Shown here: piece by piece, positions 1-7,079 of the stretch
Position numbering within the stretch: position 1 is the stretch's first letter
Layout of the letters: each line of letters begins with the position of its first letter
Position numbers and translations under genes: made by a program
Assembly (NCBI GenBank): GCA_029934005.1
Contig: JAOZNA010000004.1
Span: forward strand, 1 to 32,429
Origin: Candidatus Bathyarchaeota archaeon
GTDB taxonomy: Archaea; Thermoproteota; Bathyarchaeia; Bathyarchaeales; WUQV01
Reading direction: 5' to 3'
Length of the DNA stretch: 32,429 nucleotides
The notes under the pieces: model-generated
Seen by the model: the letters and a program-made list of their open reading frames with translations, nothing else
What the model was told of the DNA's origin: nothing
Databases searched by the model: none

Positions 1-2
1 TC

Positions 3-428
3 CTAGGCACAACCGATGAAACATTCAATTTAACATTCTACGTAGAATCACAAGCCACCAACAAGACGGTTTCTATCCAAACACAGAACATAAACCTTAA
101 ACATGCCACATCAACGATAATCACATTCATCTGGAACACATCTGGTTTTGATATAGGCCAATACACTGTAATTGTTTACGCGTGGCCCGTTCTAAACGAG
201 TCCGAAACAGATGATAATATACTCTATGATGAAGTTTACGTTACAATTCCTGGCGACGTTAACGGAGATAAAGAAGTCAACATAATCGATGTGATACTTA
301 TAACTGGAATTTACGGAGCAAAACGAGGAGACCCGACTTTTAATCCGAATTCAGATTTAAAAGAAGATGGAGTTATCGATATTTTTGATGTTATTTTATG
401 TACTTCTCACTATGGAGAAAAAGGCTAA
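3..428 (+). CDS. Dockerin-like secreted protein, 3' end only
   Basis: This is the C-terminal 141 residues of a gene that begins before the window; the reading frame starts at base 3. The first ~75 residues are a beta-rich, Thr/Asn-rich segment resembling the CARDB-type adhesion domains of archaeal surface proteins. After the linker VTIPGDVNGD come two short repeats of the dockerin type I/F-hand kind, DVNGDKEVNIIDVILI and DLKEDGVIDIFDVILC, with Asp/Asn spaced as in calcium-binding loops. The protein is probably exported and may assemble with other surface proteins. The partner and the true function of the missing N-terminus cannot be judged here. Dockerin-like ends are common in archaeal secreted proteins outside cellulosomes, so no cellulose link is implied. 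Confidence 0.75.
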   Translation, partial: LGTTDETFNLTFYVESQATNKTVSIQTQNINLKHATSTIITFIWNTSGFDIGQYTVIVYAWPVLNESETDDNILYDEVYVTIPGDVNGDKEVNIIDVILITGIYGAKRGDPTFNPNSDLKEDGVIDIFDVILCTSHYGEKG

Positions 429-430
429 TT

Positions 431-440
431 ATTTATTTAA
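431..440 (+). promoter_or_regulatory. TATA box for rfcS
   Basis: The A/T run ATTTATTTAA lies just after the stop codon of the upstream gene. Its centre is about 26 bases before the GGGAGG ribosome binding site at 461-466, so a transcript would start close to 460 with a leader of about 15 bases. Confidence 0.4.
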
Positions 441-475
441 CATTCTAGTTTAAGCAACAAGGGAGGTTGGTTCGA

Positions 476-1447
476 TTGAGTTTTGAGATGTGGACGGAGA
501 AGTATAGACCGAAAAGCCTAGATGAGATGGTTAATCAATCGCATATAGTTCAACGTTTAAAAAGCTTTGTTGAAGCAAAGAATATTCCGCATTGCATTTT
601 TGCTGGGCCGCCTGGAACCGGGAAAACCACGGCGGCTTTATGTTTGGCTCATGACTTGTATGGTGAGGTTTACCGTGAATATCTGATGGAGCTTAATGCA
701 AGTGATGAAAGGGGCATTAATGTTATTCGAGAAACGGTGAAGACTTTCGCTAGAGCTAGGTCGATGGGTGAGATTCCATTTAAAATTTTGATTTTGGATG
801 AAGCGGATAATATGACTGCTGATGCTCAACAAGCCTTAAGAAGAACAATGGAGCGTTATACTGAAACTTGTCGTTTCATTCTTATTGCCAACTACAGTGG
901 AAGAATAATTGAGCCTATTCAGTCTCGCTGTGCACCTTTCCGTTTCACCTATTTGCCTAGAGAAGAACATGATAAATATTTAATGTATATTGCTGAAAAC
1001 GAGAAAGTTGAGCTTTTAAAAGATGGTTTAGATGCTATCTACGAGGTTTGCGGTGGAGATTTAAGGAAAGCAATTAACACTTTGCAAGCAGCAGCTTCGC
1101 TTGGAAAGCCAGTTAACGCTGAAGTAGTCTATTCGGTTGTAGGACATGCAAATCCCGTTGACGTTAGAGAAATGATTAAACTTGCGATGAAAGGCGATTT
1201 TATAAAAGCCAGAGATAAGCTTCGGGAAATGATTTTCCGTTATGGAGTCGCAGCCTCAGACATAGTACGTCAAATCCACACCGAAATTTTTAGACTCGAC
1301 GTTCCAGAAGCATGGAAAATTAAGCTAGCTGATATTGTGGGTGAAATAGACTTCCGCATAACTCAAGGTGCAGACGAAGAAGTACAACTAAGCGCTTTAC
1401 TAGCCCAGTTAGTTGAAGCGGGCTATCAAATCGGCAAAGAAACCTAA
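476..1447 (+). CDS. rfcS: Replication factor C small subunit
   Basis: This is the small subunit of the archaeal sliding-clamp loader, an AAA+ ATPase that with RfcL opens the PCNA ring and places it on primed DNA. The sequence shows the RFC box WTEKYRP, Walker A GPPGTGKTT (residues ~44-52), Walker B LILDEAD (~105-111), and the SRC arginine-finger motif in IQSRCAPF. The C-terminal ~100 residues are helical, as in the RFC collar. The length of 323 residues is normal. I chose the TTG at 476 because GGGAGG at 461-466 sits 9 bases before it; the TTG at 467 would touch the ribosome binding site, and the ATG at 488 would remove residues just before the RFC box. rfcL follows after 4 bases, so the two are almost certainly co-transcribed. 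Confidence 0.95.
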   Translation: MSFEMWTEKYRPKSLDEMVNQSHIVQRLKSFVEAKNIPHCIFAGPPGTGKTTAALCLAHDLYGEVYREYLMELNASDERGINVIRETVKTFARARSMGEIPFKILILDEADNMTADAQQALRRTMERYTETCRFILIANYSGRIIEPIQSRCAPFRFTYLPREEHDKYLMYIAENEKVELLKDGLDAIYEVCGGDLRKAINTLQAAASLGKPVNAEVVYSVVGHANPVDVREMIKLAMKGDFIKARDKLREMIFRYGVAASDIVRQIHTEIFRLDVPEAWKIKLADIVGEIDFRITQGADEEVQLSALLAQLVEAGYQIGKET

Positions 1448-1451
1448 TCGC

Positions 1452-2693
1452 ATGGTGTTTAAATCGATGTGGACTGCTTGGACAGTTAAGCATAAACCTA
1501 GAACCCTCGCAGGAGTTATTGGCAATAAGGAAGCAATTCAAAAACTTGTTGAATGGGTAAAATCTTGGGATAAAGGGATTCCTAAAAAACGCGCTGCTTT
1601 TCTTTATGGTCCGCCTGGCATAGGAAAGACTGTTACGGTTGAAGCGTTAGCTAACGATTTGAAGATGGAGCTTGTTGAGAAAAATGCAAGTGATTACCGA
1701 ACTGAAAAAGCTATCCAACGTTTTGCTGGATTAGCCTCACAGTACGGAACCCTATTTGGAAGAAAACGTCTAATTTTGCTGGATGAACTGGATGGAATAA
1801 CTGGCAGAGAAGATGCTGGCGGTCTTAAAGCAATAATGAACATCGTAAAAACTGCAAAGTGCCCAATAATTTTGATTGCCAACGATCCTTACGATCCTAG
1901 ATTTACAGCGTTACGTCAACTTTGCTTGATGATTGAATTTAAAAAACCTCGTGTTCGTGAAGTCCAAAGGCTTTTACAGAGAATCTGCATGCTCGAGGGA
2001 ATTAACGCTGAAGAAGCCGCGTTAAGGTTTATAGCTCAACGCTCCCAAGGTGATGTACGCTCAGCAATAAACGATTTACAAGCGTTGGCGCAAGGTAAAA
2101 AACGCCTAACCTTCGATGATGTTTCTTGGCTGGCTTACCGCGACAGAAAAGAGAAAATCTTTGAAGTTTTACGGTTAATTTTCTATTCTAGAACCTGCGA
2201 TGGAGCAAAAAGAGCAGTTGCAATGGCTGATGTAGATTTAGATATGCTTTTCGAATGGGTCTACGAGAATTTACCATACCATATACGTGACCCGCAAGAT
2301 TTGGCAGAAGCCATGGAATCCCTTGCAAAGGCGGATTTATACCGCGGAAGAATACGCTTAACCCAAGACTGGAAGCTCCAAAGCTACGTAATAGACTTCA
2401 TGACTGCAGGAGTTGCAATGGCTAGGAAAAGAACAAAACCAGCAGGATGGGTTCCATTAAGATTTCCGGAAAGAATAAAATGGCTTTCAAAAACAAAAGC
2501 TGAAAGAGAACTAAGAGCAGCCATTGCCAAAAAAATTAAGCGAAAATGCCATATTTCCGCAACAAGAGCCATAAAAGAATACATACCTTACCTTCGCATA
2601 ATATTTGAAAACAACTCTGAAATGGCGAATAAAATTGCAGAATGGCTTGACTTAAATGAACATATGAAAGCGTATCTAAGTGGGAAGAATTAG
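1452..2693 (+). CDS. rfcL: Replication factor C large subunit
   Basis: This is the large subunit of the clamp loader, partner of the RfcS encoded directly upstream. Visible are a divergent RFC box (WTVKHKPRTL), Walker A GPPGIGKT near residue 55, and Walker B LILLDELDG about 50 residues later, followed by an AAA+ lid and a helical collar. As in other archaeal large subunits there is no SRC motif. The start is either ATG 1452 or ATG 1467; a GGTG at 1454-1457 could serve the second, and the first avoids overlap with rfcS. At 413 residues it is on the short side of the family. Many archaeal RfcL proteins end in a basic tail with a PCNA-binding PIP box such as QATLFDF; here the end is LNEHMKAYLSGKN and no PIP box is seen. 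Confidence 0.93.
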   Translation: MVFKSMWTAWTVKHKPRTLAGVIGNKEAIQKLVEWVKSWDKGIPKKRAAFLYGPPGIGKTVTVEALANDLKMELVEKNASDYRTEKAIQRFAGLASQYGTLFGRKRLILLDELDGITGREDAGGLKAIMNIVKTAKCPIILIANDPYDPRFTALRQLCLMIEFKKPRVREVQRLLQRICMLEGINAEEAALRFIAQRSQGDVRSAINDLQALAQGKKRLTFDDVSWLAYRDRKEKIFEVLRLIFYSRTCDGAKRAVAMADVDLDMLFEWVYENLPYHIRDPQDLAEAMESLAKADLYRGRIRLTQDWKLQSYVIDFMTAGVAMARKRTKPAGWVPLRFPERIKWLSKTKAERELRAAIAKKIKRKCHISATRAIKEYIPYLRIIFENNSEMANKIAEWLDLNEHMKAYLSGKN

Positions 2694-2733
2694 TCAAGAC
2701 AACTTACACAGTAAATTTTGAAGATTAAACAGC

Positions 2734-3699
2734 CTAAAGTTCTTCCTTCTTTTGTCCAGTTCCTTTTCTTTCTATACTGAAAAATGGTTCTCTTCTTCTT
2801 ATAGCTTCGAGGAAAAGTTGCTCGAGCTCTTTATCGCTTGCACCGTTACGTAGGGGTGTTAAAACATCCACGAGGTTATCGTTTCTCATTAAACATGGCT
2901 TCAATTTTCCATCACTTGTTATTCGCAGTCTTGTGCAATGAGCACAAAATTCAGTGTTCTCCATCGGATGGATAACTTCAACTTTAGCTTCTGGCAAATG
3001 GTAAATCCGTCTGTTATGCATAAAACGCCTAGTTTCAACACTTATAGCTTTCCTTCCCAATTCTAATTCATAATCGTCAAGTGCACAATGATGTTGTAGG
3101 TAGTAGGATTTGCTTATATTTATTGGCTCAAGCTCAATCAATTGGAGAATAGTTCCAGTTTTAGACGCAAAATTTACCATACTCCAAACCTCATGATCAT
3201 TTACACCCTTCAAAATAAGCATGTTAAGTTTTACGGGATAAAGCCCAGCATCAACTGCCGCTTTTATACCTTCTAAAACGTCTCTAAGCCTTCCGCCAGT
3301 AAGCTTTGAGTAGGTTTCCGGATTTAAAGTCGGAATGTTCACGTTAACTCGCATTAATCCTTTCTGGTAGAGTTCCTCAGCATATTTTGCCAGTAGGGTT
3401 CCGTTAGTAGTCATTGACAAATCCTTCAAGCCTGAAATCTTCCCTAAACTTTCTACAATTTCTAAAATGTCGTTTCGAACTAAGGGTTCGCCACCAGTAA
3501 GCTTTACACGATTCATTCCCATTCTAACTGCAATTTTAACAAGACGAACAATTTCATCAACAGACATCTCAACAACTTTGTTTTCAACGGTCTTCTCTTG
3601 ACCTTCTCTGTGACAGTAAGAACAATGCAAATTACAGCGTTGGGTAACTGAAACGCGTAGGTTGAGGACTGGACGCCCAAAACGGTCCTTTAGAACCAT
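2734..3699 (-). CDS. moaA: GTP 3',8-cyclase, molybdenum cofactor biosynthesis protein A
   Basis: This radical SAM enzyme catalyses the first step of molybdopterin synthesis: with MoaC it turns GTP into cyclic pyranopterin monophosphate. The SAM-binding iron-sulfur motif CNLHCSYC is near residue 22, followed by the LTGGEPL motif. The second cluster ligands characteristic of MoaA appear late as FCAHCTRLR...KPC. The usual C-terminal Gly-Gly tail is not present; the protein ends GTGQKKEEL. ATG 3699 and GTG 3702 are adjacent possible starts, both overlapping the moaB stop codon, so translation is probably coupled. It is the last gene of the run coiled-coil gene, moaC, moaB, moaA. Confidence 0.94.
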   Translation of the reverse strand: MVLKDRFGRPVLNLRVSVTQRCNLHCSYCHREGQEKTVENKVVEMSVDEIVRLVKIAVRMGMNRVKLTGGEPLVRNDILEIVESLGKISGLKDLSMTTNGTLLAKYAEELYQKGLMRVNVNIPTLNPETYSKLTGGRLRDVLEGIKAAVDAGLYPVKLNMLILKGVNDHEVWSMVNFASKTGTILQLIELEPINISKSYYLQHHCALDDYELELGRKAISVETRRFMHNRRIYHLPEAKVEVIHPMENTEFCAHCTRLRITSDGKLKPCLMRNDNLVDVLTPLRNGASDKELEQLFLEAIRRREPFFSIERKGTGQKKEEL

Positions 3700-4235
3700 C
3701 ACCTTTCACGTGCATGCTTTACGATGTGAGATGCTTCGGGTAATATAAGTTTTTCAAAACAAAGCCTAACAGCTCGAGGAGAACCAGGAATGCAGAAAAC
3801 AGCTTTTCCTTCGGTAACTCCTCCTAAAGCACGACTTAAAATGACAGCAGACCCCGTTTCTTGGTAACTAAGCCAACGGAATAATTCTCCAAATCCAGGC
3901 AGAATTTTCTCCAGAAAGGGCTCAATGGTTTCAATAGTAACGTCGGAAGGACTTACTCCAGTTCCACCACAGAAAACGATTACATCTACTTCTTTAGATA
4001 ACATTGCCTTTCTAAGCTCGGTTCGAATCATGGCTTGGCTGTCTGGAATAATTGATTTAAAAATCACTTTATGTCCAGCTTTTTCAATGAGAGAAACTGC
4101 TAAGTCTCCAGAAGGGTCTTCTACAATTTTTCCGGTTTTAGCCTTTTCGTATCGGCTTGTACTAACCACTATTACAGCGAAGCCTAGGGTTTTGGGAGCA
4201 TGTTTCTTATGCATCTTTGTGGTGTTACTTTCCAA
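3699..4235 (-). CDS. moaB: MoaB/MogA-family molybdopterin adenylyltransferase
   Basis: Members of this family adenylylate molybdopterin before molybdenum (or, in thermophiles, tungsten) insertion. The 178-residue protein carries the family signature FCGGTGVSPSDVTIE in its middle and the segment YQETGSAVILSRALGG followed by CIPGSPRAV, all typical of the MoaB/Mog fold. I kept the TTG start at 4235 because GAGG lies about 6 bases upstream; ATG 4214 is an alternative that would drop seven residues. Its start overlaps the end of moaC by 11 bases and its stop overlaps the start of moaA, so the three moa genes form a tight operon. No moaD, moaE or moeA gene is present in this window. Confidence 0.92.
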   Translation of the reverse strand: MESNTTKMHKKHAPKTLGFAVIVVSTSRYEKAKTGKIVEDPSGDLAVSLIEKAGHKVIFKSIIPDSQAMIRTELRKAMLSKEVDVIVFCGGTGVSPSDVTIETIEPFLEKILPGFGELFRWLSYQETGSAVILSRALGGVTEGKAVFCIPGSPRAVRLCFEKLILPEASHIVKHARER

Positions 4236-4677
4236 ACTTTTCCTCTTCCTTAAGCTTTTTTACTACACGGATTCCTTCAATAACCGTGTGTGGATATTGC
4301 CCAAACTCGTTCTTTTCATACGTTTTAACCATATCCCAGATCGTGAGCAAAGCGGTAGCGGTTCCTACTAAAGCTTCCATTTCAACTCCCGTTTGGGCAT
4401 GAGTTTTAACGGTGGTTGTTACCCTAAGAGTTTCTTTATCTTCGATTTGAATTTCGACTTTAACGTTTGTTAATGGTAGGGGATGACATAAAGGTATCAA
4501 ATTACATGTGTTTTTTGCCGCAAGTATTCCGGCAATCTTCGCTATTTCAATTGGATTACCCTTCTCTATTTTGTTCTGCTTAATTAAACCGACTGTTTCT
4601 GGTCTGAGTTTAATAATTCCTGTTGCTGTGGCTTCTCGGTAAACCTCTGGTTTTCCCGTGATATCAACCATACTCAT
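4225..4677 (-). CDS. moaC: Cyclic pyranopterin monophosphate synthase
   Basis: MoaC converts the MoaA product into cyclic pyranopterin monophosphate. The 150-residue protein shows the family core PLCHPLPLT with its conserved His, and the late block GVEMEALVGTATALLTIWDMVK with the catalytic Asp and Lys of the DMVK turn. The start is taken at ATG 4677 (MSMVDITGKPEV) because GGAG lies 9 bases upstream and because the family begins with this MVDITGK segment; a longer frame exists but its extra basic 25 residues overlap the upstream gene. It is the second gene of the unit that begins at the 5418-5425 promoter, and its end overlaps moaB. Confidence 0.94.
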   Translation of the reverse strand: MSMVDITGKPEVYREATATGIIKLRPETVGLIKQNKIEKGNPIEIAKIAGILAAKNTCNLIPLCHPLPLTNVKVEIQIEDKETLRVTTTVKTHAQTGVEMEALVGTATALLTIWDMVKTYEKNEFGQYPHTVIEGIRVVKKLKEEEKFGK

Positions 4678-4681
4678 TATT

Positions 4682-5389
4682 TTATTCTCCTTTTGACCTA
4701 AATTGAGAGAGCGAAAGTTGTTTTTTCTCCTTTTCTTCCTTTTTTGGCTCATAGTTTTGTTCGGATTTTTCTAAAGCTTTCTTTTCTGTGCTAAAATGTA
4801 AGCTTTCTTCTTCAAGAAGTTTTATTTGATGTTTAACTTCGGCTAATGCTTTTTCAGCCATAAGTAAGGAAGCCCTTAACTTTTCTATTCTTTGAAATAT
4901 ACGATTTAAAATTGGTTGTAGGTCTTCTGAGGCTTGAATGGTGATTACTGGTCCTTTAGTTTGGGCTGCTTCCCTCAATCGTAAAATTGTGTCGATTATG
5001 GGAGATGGGTTGTCCCGTATTTCTCTCATTAAAATTAGGTAATCGGAACCGTCGGTTACGGCTTTTCTTAACTGTTCAAATGCAAGCTTTGAATTTGCCA
5101 ATGGTTCTGGGGATTTCTGAAATAAAATCTCCTTGAAGTTTTTCAGAGTTTGAGCCATGTTTAGGTAATATTTGTTTATTGTTGGTTCCTTTTCGGGCTT
5201 TAGCATCAGCATCATGTCTTTTAGACTTTCATTTAGTTCTATGAGTCTATTGGTTGAATTTTCTGTTTTCTTCCAGATTTCCATGGGTTGGAGTCTTTCG
5301 AAAATTATTCCGCTTGCTATTTCGGTTGCCAATTTTTGAAGTATTTCCTCAAATTCTGCTATTTGACTTCTAAATTTTTCGTAAATCAA
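4682..5389 (-). CDS. Uncharacterised coiled-coil protein with C-terminal PIP-box-like motif
   Basis: I do not recognise a family for this 235-residue protein. It is almost entirely helical and charged, with heptad-like Leu/Ile spacing over residues ~1-100 and a long predicted coiled coil around residues 160-200, ending in a Lys/Glu-rich linker. The last residues are KKQLSLSQFRSKGE. QLSLSQF (residues 224-230) fits the PCNA-interacting pattern QxxLxxF, although the second aromatic is replaced by Arg. The start is a TTG at 5389, just 6 bases from the expected transcript start, so translation may be leaderless-like. It lies 4 bases before moaC and downstream of orc1/cdc6 and a winged-helix gene. 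A replication or repair role through PCNA is only a hypothesis. Confidence 0.7.
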   Translation of the reverse strand: MIYEKFRSQIAEFEEILQKLATEIASGIIFERLQPMEIWKKTENSTNRLIELNESLKDMMLMLKPEKEPTINKYYLNMAQTLKNFKEILFQKSPEPLANSKLAFEQLRKAVTDGSDYLILMREIRDNPSPIIDTILRLREAAQTKGPVITIQASEDLQPILNRIFQRIEKLRASLLMAEKALAEVKHQIKLLEEESLHFSTEKKALEKSEQNYEPKKEEKEKKQLSLSQFRSKGE

Positions 5390-5417
5390 ACTTCACACTC
5401 ACACCGAATTAACAAGG

Positions 5418-5425
5418 TATTTAAG
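5418..5425 (-). promoter_or_regulatory. TATA box for coiled-coil gene and moaCBA
   Basis: On the minus strand this reads CTTAAATA, close to the archaeal TATA consensus, and it overlaps the 3' end of the winged-helix gene. Its centre is about 32 bases before the TTG start at 5389, so a transcript would begin near 5395 with almost no leader. It suggests that the genes downstream can be expressed separately from orc1/cdc6. Confidence 0.45.
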
Positions 5426-5426
5426 G

Positions 5427-5702
5427 CTAAACTTGTTTTATTTGTTGCCATTCATTAATGAACCTTTGAATAAGTCTTACATACGGGTTACCCTCATTAA
5501 GTTTAACAAAACGTATCCTACCGAATTTTTTCTGTTTAACTATTCCTAATCCTTCAAGAAAAGTTAGATATTCGCTAATCACCTTATGGTTAAGCTTTGT
5601 ACGTCTAGAAAGCTCCTTAATATGCACCTCTTCCAATTCAACCAAAACCTTCAAAATTCTAATTTTGCCACGAGAAGAAAAAATATCTTCTATTTCTAAC
5701 AT
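5427..5702 (-). CDS. Small winged-helix DNA-binding protein
   Basis: This 91-residue protein is a single winged helix-turn-helix of the ArsR-like kind. Helices run through GKIRILKVLVELEEVHIKEL, the recognition helix region is LNHKVISEYLTFLEGLGIV, and the wing is KQKKFGRIRFVKLNE; a short C-terminal helix may dimerise. The start is set at ATG 5702 because GGTGAG lies about 9 bases upstream and because this removes overlap with orc1/cdc6, which ends 10 bases before. It is most likely a transcription regulator, and its position directly after the replication initiator suggests co-transcription with it. No metal-binding cysteine motif of the classical ArsR sensors is present, so the signal it reads is unknown. 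Confidence 0.8.
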   Translation of the reverse strand: MLEIEDIFSSRGKIRILKVLVELEEVHIKELSRRTKLNHKVISEYLTFLEGLGIVKQKKFGRIRFVKLNEGNPYVRLIQRFINEWQQIKQV

Positions 5703-5712
5703 AACCTTTCTC

Positions 5713-6888
5713 TCACCTTTTTTCAACAATAATGGTAAGTAACCTTTCAAGCTCTGACGCTGGAATATATGGAAGGCTAATTAAACTTGTTTTTCCCCTC
5801 TGTCCTTTACCTGAAACTTGTATACGAAGTATTCCATAAGCTGAAAGTTTCCTAAGGTAATTCCAAAATTGAGTATGCTTTCTTGGTTTTTCACCGTACT
5901 CCTCGCAAACAACAGCATAAGCTTCCTCGGCTTCACTAGTTTTTATATATGCCTTCGCCGATTGCTGAAAAACTCGTGCTATTCCCAGCAATAATAATTG
6001 TTCGTGTAAGTCTAAATCTGCAATTTCATCTTTCCGTATGGTTGGATAAACGCTTGCGGATGCCTCCCGAACACATTCAGGAATAACTTCGAAGAGTCCA
6101 TTTGCATCTGCATATTTTCCTGCTCTCCATAGAAGTTCTATAGCATAACGTGCATTTCCACCTTCGAGTTCGGCGAGTTCAGCAATTAATTCGATTGCTT
6201 CATTTAAGACTGTGTTGGGTTTGAAAGCAAGTTTGACTCTTTCTCTTAAAATATCTACTAGTTGATGTTTCGAGTATTCTTCGAGATGTATTATGTTTTT
6301 CTGAAGGGTGCTCCTTGTGCTTTCATCAAGCTTTTCTAAATATTCGATTTCCCGAAGTATGCAGATAAGTGAAAGCCTTGATGGTTTGCCAAGCCTCGAT
6401 TCATGAATGCGTGTAAGCTTATAAACCGCCTCGGTTCCTTCATTAGCAATTAGAGATTCTAGTTCGTCTAAAGCTAAAATCAGATAAGCATTCTTATCAT
6501 CCAGCATTTCCATTAAAAATTGGAGCAGTTCCTCTGTGGAATAACCTCTCTTAGGAAAGTTGGGTCTAAAAGCAGTAATAACCCTTTGTAAAATAAGGAA
6601 GAATTTGCCTTTGCATTCTCGACAATTCACATGTAAATAATTAAGGTTAATACCTCTCCTTCTGGCTTCAGCCATGAGGTTAAGACCAAACCTTTGCGCT
6701 AAAGCCGTCTTTCCAGTTCCAACTTTTCCAGTTATCAAAACCCTATGGGACATTTCACCTGGAGATTCAATTAGTAGGCGGAAGAATTGGTATAAAAGGT
6801 TGAGCTGTTTTTCTCTGTGAACGAGTCTTAATGGAACATAGCTTAGGTCAAGTTTGCTTTCATCCTTGAAAACGCTGGAGTATATCAT
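5713..6888 (-). CDS. Orc1/Cdc6-type replication initiator ATPase
   Basis: Archaeal Orc1/Cdc6 proteins bind origin DNA and load the MCM helicase. The 391-residue sequence has an N-terminal VPLRLVHREKQL block typical of the family, Walker A GKVGTGKT (residues 54-61), Walker B LILALDELE (D141, E142), a lid domain with the GNARYAIELLWRAGKYA block, and a C-terminal winged helix (~residues 290-391). I placed the start at ATG 6888, with GGTGA 10 bases upstream; the frame continues 26 codons further but that part runs into the candidate sRNA. Initiator genes often lie beside their origin, and the AT-rich intergenic region 6889-7079 is the obvious place to look, though I could not find a clear origin recognition box. 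The family is secure; which paralogue it is cannot be told. Confidence 0.9.
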   Translation of the reverse strand: MIYSSVFKDESKLDLSYVPLRLVHREKQLNLLYQFFRLLIESPGEMSHRVLITGKVGTGKTALAQRFGLNLMAEARRRGINLNYLHVNCRECKGKFFLILQRVITAFRPNFPKRGYSTEELLQFLMEMLDDKNAYLILALDELESLIANEGTEAVYKLTRIHESRLGKPSRLSLICILREIEYLEKLDESTRSTLQKNIIHLEEYSKHQLVDILRERVKLAFKPNTVLNEAIELIAELAELEGGNARYAIELLWRAGKYADANGLFEVIPECVREASASVYPTIRKDEIADLDLHEQLLLLGIARVFQQSAKAYIKTSEAEEAYAVVCEEYGEKPRKHTQFWNYLRKLSAYGILRIQVSGKGQRGKTSLISLPYIPASELERLLTIIVEKR

Positions 6889-6951
6889 ATTTCTCTTTTC
6901 ACCATTCAGCCTTCCTAGCAATAAGTAGTTTATCAAGTTAAAAATTAGTTT

Positions 6952-7017
6952 GGTGGGCTTCCGCACTCAAGATCTCAATCATTCAGTTCAGGGGGGCCAG
7001 AGTCGTCATTGCCCACC
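6952..7017 (-). ncRNA. Candidate C/D-box sRNA
   Basis: Read on the minus strand, a perfect 7-bp terminal stem GGTGGGC/GCCCACC (7011-7017 with 6952-6958) encloses 52 bases with the layout of an archaeal C/D guide RNA: a C-like box ATGACGA (7003-7009), an 11-base guide, a perfect D' box CTGA (6988-6991), a C'-like TGAATGA, a second guide, and a D-like box CGGA (6960-6963). C and D both deviate from consensus, but the U-U pair of a normal kink-turn would become a C-G pair, so the two changes compensate. A TATA-like element at 7045-7058 is at the right distance. It could instead be an operator or origin-associated inverted repeat of orc1/cdc6. Confidence 0.35.
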
Positions 7018-7044
7018 GACAAACACTAATTAATATCATGAATA

Positions 7045-7058
7045 AAAATATATAGTCT
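7045..7058. promoter_or_regulatory. TATA-like element between divergent units
   Basis: AAAAATATATAGTC is A/T-rich and nearly symmetric in its core. To the right it sits about 30 bases before the ATG of the UPF0282 gene at 7080, which would then be leaderless or nearly so. To the left it is placed to start a transcript a few bases before the candidate sRNA stem at 7017. It may serve one or both directions. Confidence 0.4.
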
Positions 7059-7079
7059 ACGTTAACGGTTTGAAATTCG

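Noticed and set aside
6889-7079. Classical origin recognition boxes
   Set aside because: I looked for TCCAGTGGAAAC-type elements followed by a G run. Only an isolated GGGGGG at 6991-6996 is present, so no box is claimed.
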